Below are positions 59,029 to 62,988 of a DNA stretch of 62,988 nt, piece by piece. Where the stretch lies: the NCBI GenBank assembly GCA_947626985.1, contig CANQUG010000013.1:1-62988 (forward strand), read 5' to 3'. How positions within the stretch are numbered: position 1 is the stretch's first letter; the number at the start of each line of letters is the position of its first letter. The DNA comes from an uncultured Lachnospiraceae bacterium (lineage in GTDB: Bacteria > Bacillota > Clostridia > Lachnospirales > Lachnospiraceae). A program made the translations under genes and the position numbers. The notes under the pieces are model-generated. The model was given only the letters and a program-made list of their open reading frames with translations. It did not search any database and was not told the origin of the DNA.

Positions 59029-59737
59029 GGCGGGAATCCGTCTTCTTCTACGGAAGATCATTGAAAAGCATTCGGAGTTTCAGGTAGTGGCGGAGTGTGA
59101 GGAGCTGGCGGAGTCCGTGATTCAGTTCCGCCGCCTGAACCCTGAAGTGGTATTCCTTGATATCGGAATCAAGGGGCAGAGTGGGGTGGAGTGCGCCAGG
59201 ATTTTTACGGATATGAATCCCAAGGTGAAGATCATCTTCGCCACGGCCCATGCGGAGTATATGCCGGAAGCCTTCGAACTGTACGCCTTTGACTATCTGG
59301 TGAAGCCCTTCTCCGTGGACAGAGTGAACAGGACTCTGGACCGGATCGTTTCCCTGGGGGAGACCTCCTCCCCGGACAGGGAGGAGAAGGTGGTGAAATC
59401 TCCCTACCGGCACAACAAGCTTCTGGTGAAGGGCAAGGAGAGCATGAGCTTCGTGGATATCCCCGAGATCGTGCTGATCCAGCGGGAAAACAATACCACG
59501 GTGATCTACACCGAAAAGGACACCTTCGTCACCTCCGCCAGCATGTCGGAGCTGGAGAAGAAGCTGGATCCGGACCAGTTCCTCCGCAGCCACAAGTCCT
59601 ATATCATCAATCTTTCCAGGATCCGGAAGATCGAACCCTACGGAAGATGGACCTATGTGGTGCATTTTCAGGGAAGGAAGGAGGACGCGCTTCTCACGGC
59701 GGAGAAATATGAGGAAGTGAAGCGGCGGTTTCTGTAA
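58997..59737 (+). CDS. LytTR-type response regulator
   Basis: A 246-residue two-component regulator: an N-terminal receiver with Asp55 (EVVFLDIGIKG) as phospho-acceptor and the VKPFSVDRVN switch region, then a LytTR DNA-binding domain (SYIINLSRIRKIEPYGRWTYVVHF). Its likely partner kinase lies about 2.2 kb upstream, across NfeD, FloA and the Lys-rich gene. ATG 58997 lies inside the end of the preceding gene. Confidence 0.93.
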   Translation: MAIGVMLVEDEAGIRLLLRKIIEKHSEFQVVAECEELAESVIQFRRLNPEVVFLDIGIKGQSGVECARIFTDMNPKVKIIFATAHAEYMPEAFELYAFDYLVKPFSVDRVNRTLDRIVSLGETSSPDREEKVVKSPYRHNKLLVKGKESMSFVDIPEIVLIQRENNTTVIYTEKDTFVTSASMSELEKKLDPDQFLRSHKSYIINLSRIRKIEPYGRWTYVVHFQGRKEDALLTAEKYEEVKRRFL

Positions 59738-59963
59738 GCCCGAATCGGGCCGGGAGCCGGGCAGGAGGTTTTGATAAGGACGGGGGCGGTTTTTTTGACC
59801 GGATATGTGAAACGGTCAGGAAAGTCGCCCTTCTTTGCGTGTTTTCTGTACAATAGTACTAAAAAAAGAAAGTGAAAAATGTGAATATGCGAATGGAAAA
59901 CTCCCGAAAATATTGTATTATAAGTTGATGTGAATGAGTTTGAGACAGCAGGTGCAGGAGAAG

Positions 59964-61145
59964 ATGAAAAAATTCAAAAGGATTTTTACGATAGTGATAG
60001 ATTCCCTGGGAGTGGGGTCCATGCCTGACTCCGGAAAATACGGGGACGTGGGAGTGAATACCTTTCTTCATGTGTGGAATGCTTCCGAAGGACTGGAGAT
60101 TCCCAATCTGAGAATGCTGGGGCTGGGGAACCTCTGCGGGATCACCGCGGATCATGTCCGGGGGTATTTCCTGGATCTCTATGAGGCCAGCACGGGCAAG
60201 GACACCATGACGGGACACTGGGAGATGATGGGGCTTCACGTGACGAAGCCTTTTCAGACATTTACGGATACGGGATTTCCCCCGGAGCTGATCCGGGAGC
60301 TGGAGCGCCGCTGCGGGAGAAAAATCGTGGGAAACAAGTCCGCCAGCGGAACGGATATTCTGGAAGAGTACGGGGAGCATGAGATTGCCACCGGAGATAT
60401 GATCGTATATACCTCCGCGGATTCGGTGCTTCAGATCTGCGGCAACGAGGAGACCATGGGACTGGACAACCTGTATCATTACTGCGAGATCGCCAGGGAG
60501 CTGACCATGCGGGATGAGTGGAAGGTGGGCAGAGTCATCGCCCGCCCCTATGTGGGGAAAAAGAAGGGAGAGTTCCGCAGGACCGCCAACCGCCATGACT
60601 ACGCGGTGAAGCCCTACGGCACGACAGCCCTGGATCTTCTGAAGGAAAACGGGCTGGACGTGATCGGCGTGGGGAAGATTTACGACATTTTCTGCGGTCA
60701 GGGTATTACGGAAACTTACCGGTCCCAGAGCAGCGTGCACGGGATGGAACAGACCCTGGAGATCGCGGAGAAGGATTTTACGGGACTGTGCTATGTGAAT
60801 CTGGTGGATTTTGACGCTCTATGGGGACACCGGAGAAATCCGGAGGGCTACGGAAGAGAGCTGGAAGCTTTTGATGTGAAACTGGGAGAGCTGATGAAGC
60901 GGCTGCGGGAGGACGACCTCCTGATGATCACGGCGGACCACGGGAACGATCCCACCTATGTGGGGACGGATCATACCAGGGAGCGGGTGCCTCTTCTGAT
61001 CTATTCGCCGCTGATGAAGCAGGGGGGACGGCTGGCTTCGGAGGACACCTTCGGCGTGGTGGGATATACCGTCGCGGATAATTTCGGTCTGCATATGCCT
61101 CCGGAAACCATCGGGTATTCCCTGATGCCTTCCATCGTTTTTTAG
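59964..61145 (+). CDS. deoB: Phosphopentomutase
   Basis: The enzyme interconverts (deoxy)ribose 1- and 5-phosphate in nucleoside salvage. The 393-residue alkaline phosphatase-superfamily protein has the opening [14 protein letters not shown], the [17 protein letters not shown] motif with the phosphorylated Thr, and the metal-binding ends [17 protein letters not shown] and [22 protein letters not shown] 59964 follows GCAGGAGAAG. No nucleoside phosphorylase is beside it. Confidence 0.95.
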   Translation: MKKFKRIFTIVIDSLGVGSMPDSGKYGDVGVNTFLHVWNASEGLEIPNLRMLGLGNLCGITADHVRGYFLDLYEASTGKDTMTGHWEMMGLHVTKPFQTFTDTGFPPELIRELERRCGRKIVGNKSASGTDILEEYGEHEIATGDMIVYTSADSVLQICGNEETMGLDNLYHYCEIARELTMRDEWKVGRVIARPYVGKKKGEFRRTANRHDYAVKPYGTTALDLLKENGLDVIGVGKIYDIFCGQGITETYRSQSSVHGMEQTLEIAEKDFTGLCYVNLVDFDALWGHRRNPEGYGRELEAFDVKLGELMKRLREDDLLMITADHGNDPTYVGTDHTRERVPLLIYSPLMKQGGRLASEDTFGVVGYTVADNFGLHMPPETIGYSLMPSIVF

Positions 61146-61204
61146 ACCGGCAGTGCTGCTGCCGGATTGTTTTTCCGTACGGGCGGCCGGACTTCGGAGA
61201 AAAG

Positions 61205-61400
61205 GGATACGGGATTCTGCGGGTACCGGTCATTTCAGCGCATCATATCTGAGTCTCCGAAATTCGGGTTCAGGCGGTTCCCGGTTGTCCGGGGCAAAAA
61301 GTGGATACGGGATCCTGCGGGTACCGGTCATTTCCATGCATCATATCTGAGCTTCCGGAGTTGGGATTCAGGCGATCCCCGGTTGTCCGGGACAGAGTTG
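61205..61400 (+). repeat. 98-bp tandem duplication upstream of mscS
   Basis: Two adjacent copies (61205-61302 and 61303-61400) start GGATACGGGATyCTGCGGGTACCGGTCATTTC, continue with CATCATATCTGAG, and end with CCGGTTGTCCGGG. They align without gaps but carry many substitutions, so the duplication is old. Both copies contain the palindromic CCGGTTGTCCGG. The repeat lies between deoB and the mscS start and appears non-coding. Confidence 0.85.
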
Positions 61401-61411
61401 AGGGGGAAATT

Positions 61412-62389
61412 ATGGACACTTTGGGTAATACGATGGACAGCCTTGGCGAAACCATAGACACGCTGGGAAATTCCCTGGGAAGCACGCTGGAGGAAGCCGG
61501 AATGGAGACGCTGGGCCAGCATGTGTCTTCGGCGGGAGAGGTCTACGCCGCGCTCCGCGCCTATGCGCGGGAGCAGATTCCTGTGATTACGCGTTTTGGA
61601 ATCCGGGTAGTGCTGGCCATCCTTATTTTTATACTGGGGCGCAGGCTCGTCCGCTGGGTGTTAAAGATCGTGCGCCGCTCCATGGAGAGGGCCAACGCGG
61701 ACACCGGTGTGATTCAGTTTGTGGGGTCTTTCCTGAAATTCAGTCTTTATACGCTGCTTCTTTTTACCATAGCGGAATATCTGGGGGTGGAGGAGACTTC
61801 CGTGGCCGCCCTTCTGGGTACAGCCGGCGTGACGGTGGGTCTTGCCCTCCAGGGCGGTCTGGCCAATCTGGCCGGCGGAGTGATGCTGCTGATCTTCAAA
61901 CCCTTTCAGGTGGGAGATTACATTATTCAGAACGGACAGGCGGGGAACGAGGGAACCGTGTCCAAGATCGAGATCTGCTATACCACCCTCAGCACCATTG
62001 ACGACAGAATCATTGTGATTCCCAACGGCTCCCTTTCCAACAGCTCCATCGTGAATGTCACCGCCAAGGATCAGCGGAAGCTGGACGTGAAGGTAATGAT
62101 CTCCTACCAGTCCAGCATCGACCAGGCGAAGGGGATCATCTGGAAGCTTCTGGAGGAGGATCCGGATGTGAAGGTAAACGAGGATACCATTGTCTTTGTG
62201 GACGAGCTGGCCAGCAGCGGTATCGTCATCGGGTGCCGGGCCTGGGTGGACACTGGGGTGTACTGGCCCACGAAGTGGAGGCTGAATCAGAGAATCAAGG
62301 AAGAGTTTGATTCCAACGGTATTATCATCCCCTATAATCAGCTGGTGGTGCATATGCAGGATTATCAGGAGAATACCCGCGGCCGGTAA
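61412..62389 (+). CDS. mscS: Small-conductance mechanosensitive channel (MscS family)
   Basis: A 325-residue channel that releases solutes on osmotic downshock. After a soluble N-terminus of about 50 residues come three membrane helices; the third, pore-lining helix reads SVAALLGTAGVTVGLALQGGLANLAGGVMLLIFKPF, typical of MscS, followed by the cytoplasmic beta and alpha/beta domains (VGDYIIQNG, VIPNGSLSNSSIVN). ATG 61412 follows GAGGGGG; an upstream in-frame start would be inside the tandem repeats. mscL follows after 225 bases. Confidence 0.93.
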   Translation: MDTLGNTMDSLGETIDTLGNSLGSTLEEAGMETLGQHVSSAGEVYAALRAYAREQIPVITRFGIRVVLAILIFILGRRLVRWVLKIVRRSMERANADTGVIQFVGSFLKFSLYTLLLFTIAEYLGVEETSVAALLGTAGVTVGLALQGGLANLAGGVMLLIFKPFQVGDYIIQNGQAGNEGTVSKIEICYTTLSTIDDRIIVIPNGSLSNSSIVNVTAKDQRKLDVKVMISYQSSIDQAKGIIWKLLEEDPDVKVNEDTIVFVDELASSGIVIGCRAWVDTGVYWPTKWRLNQRIKEEFDSNGIIIPYNQLVVHMQDYQENTRGR

Positions 62390-62522
62390 GTGCTGCTGCA
62401 TGGGACGGGGAAGACCGCCGGATCTGTCAGCATTTGTACAGAGGGTCTTTACGGGAAAGGTTCCGTGCCGTAAAAAGGTGTGGATCAGGACATGGATTTT
62501 GCGCAATCGGTGAAGATAAAAG

Positions 62523-62550
62523 TTGAAATGTGTGAAGGATATGATACAAT
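62523..62550 (+). promoter_or_regulatory. Promoter of mscL
   Basis: TTGAAA (62523-62528), 16 bases, TACAAT (62545-62550), about 65 bases before the mscL ATG. Confidence 0.65.
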
Positions 62551-62614
62551 AACTTTATACAAGGTTGGGAACCGGAACGGAATCCATATTGCCAAAGGGA
62601 AAGGAGAAGTATTT

Positions 62615-62988
62615 ATGAAGAAATTCATGGAGGAGTTCAAGGCATTTGCCCTTCGGGGAAATGTGATGGACATGGCCATCGGTATCATTATCGGCGGCGC
62701 TTTTACAGGGATCGTCACATCGCTGACAGATAATTTTATCAATCCCATTCTGATGCTGATTACTGGTCAGGCCAGCTATTCGCTGGGGGACGTGGCGGCT
62801 TTCGGAACCGCTTTTATTTCTGCAGTGATCAATTTTGTGATCACGGCGTTTATTCTTTTCTGTTTGCTGAAGGGAATGAATAAGCTGATGAGCCTTGGGA
62901 AAAAGAAGGCGGAGGAAGAGGCGGCTCCCGTGACGAAGATCTGTCCCTACTGTAAGAGCGAGATCGATATTGCGGCCACCAGATGTCC
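62615..62988 (+). CDS. mscL: Large-conductance mechanosensitive channel MscL with zinc-ribbon tail (partial)
   Basis: The gene runs off the end of the window. 124 codons are visible: the MscL start FKAFALRGNVMDMAIGIIIGGAF, the second membrane helix (FISAVINFVITAFILFCLL), and a C-terminal addition TKICPYCKSEIDIAATRC, a zinc-ribbon half of the type found at the end of many membrane proteins. ATG 62615 follows AAAGGAGAAG. The zinc ribbon is presumably completed by a CxxC just beyond the window. Confidence 0.93.
   Translation, partial: MKKFMEEFKAFALRGNVMDMAIGIIIGGAFTGIVTSLTDNFINPILMLITGQASYSLGDVAAFGTAFISAVINFVITAFILFCLLKGMNKLMSLGKKKAEEEAAPVTKICPYCKSEIDIAATRC

Overview
The window looks like a chromosomal segment of a spore-forming, anaerobic Firmicute, most likely Lachnospiraceae (Clostridium cluster XIVa). 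The evidence is spore-coat CotF-type genes, SpoIIM, a SpoVB-type flippase, the recA-recX-rny-spoIIM-xerD order, strong AGGAGG ribosome sites, consensus sigma-A promoters with 17-bp spacers, a Gram-positive LexA box at recA, and a glycan-using accessory region. No tRNA, rRNA, CRISPR array, phage or transposase was seen.

Layout. 0-7.7 kb: glycogen synthase, two small spore-coat proteins, recA (LexA-controlled) with recX, RNase Y, spoIIM, xerD. 7.8-10.3 kb (minus strand): DAHP synthase overlapped by a SpoVB-like flippase. 10.4-12.9 kb: Rrf2/IscR-type regulator, cysteine desulfurase and IscU scaffold (an Isc iron-sulfur operon) with a 33-bp minisatellite inside it. 13.2-23.8 kb: P-type ATPase, a 6-phosphogluconolactonase-type propeller protein with a possible leader peptide, a hairpin repeat array, chorismate synthase (minus), CorA, an apparently inactive rhomboid, pyruvate kinase, LysA-type decarboxylase.

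24.0-33.5 kb is a six-gene oligopeptide ABC transporter operon whose architecture is strange in nearly every component. The binding protein appears circularly permuted: the canonical C-terminal segment sits directly behind the signal peptide, and the chain stops where that segment should begin. OppB has a large extracytoplasmic insertion, OppD has about 220 extra residues between Walker A and the Q-loop, OppF ends in a membrane hairpin, and an unrecognised membrane-anchored protein closes the operon. This is the strongest candidate here for an undescribed system.

33.8-49.6 kb is accessory metabolism: phenylacetate-CoA ligase with a double-ACT protein, an Ldh2-family dehydrogenase, an AraC regulator, a GH78 alpha-L-rhamnosidase, then a LacI regulator followed by a sugar isomerase, a split transketolase, an FGGY kinase and a GH4 glycosidase. 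Isomerase, kinase and split transketolase without an aldolase is the logic of the non-oxidative apiose (apulose) route, so the locus may feed on apiose- or rhamnose-decorated plant glycans or glycosides. It ends with a PflA-like radical SAM protein.

50.0-63.0 kb: a PPDK-domain protein with a KaiC-like N-terminus, TrkAH potassium uptake (minus), a histidine kinase separated from a LytTR response regulator by NfeD, flotillin FloA and a lysine-rich protein, phosphopentomutase, and two mechanosensitive channels (MscS, and an MscL with a zinc-ribbon tail that runs off the window). Several intergenic regions hold tandem or inverted repeats (12.2, 17.5, 52.8 and 61.2 kb).

All assignments come from reading the sequence and remembered family motifs; no database search was run.
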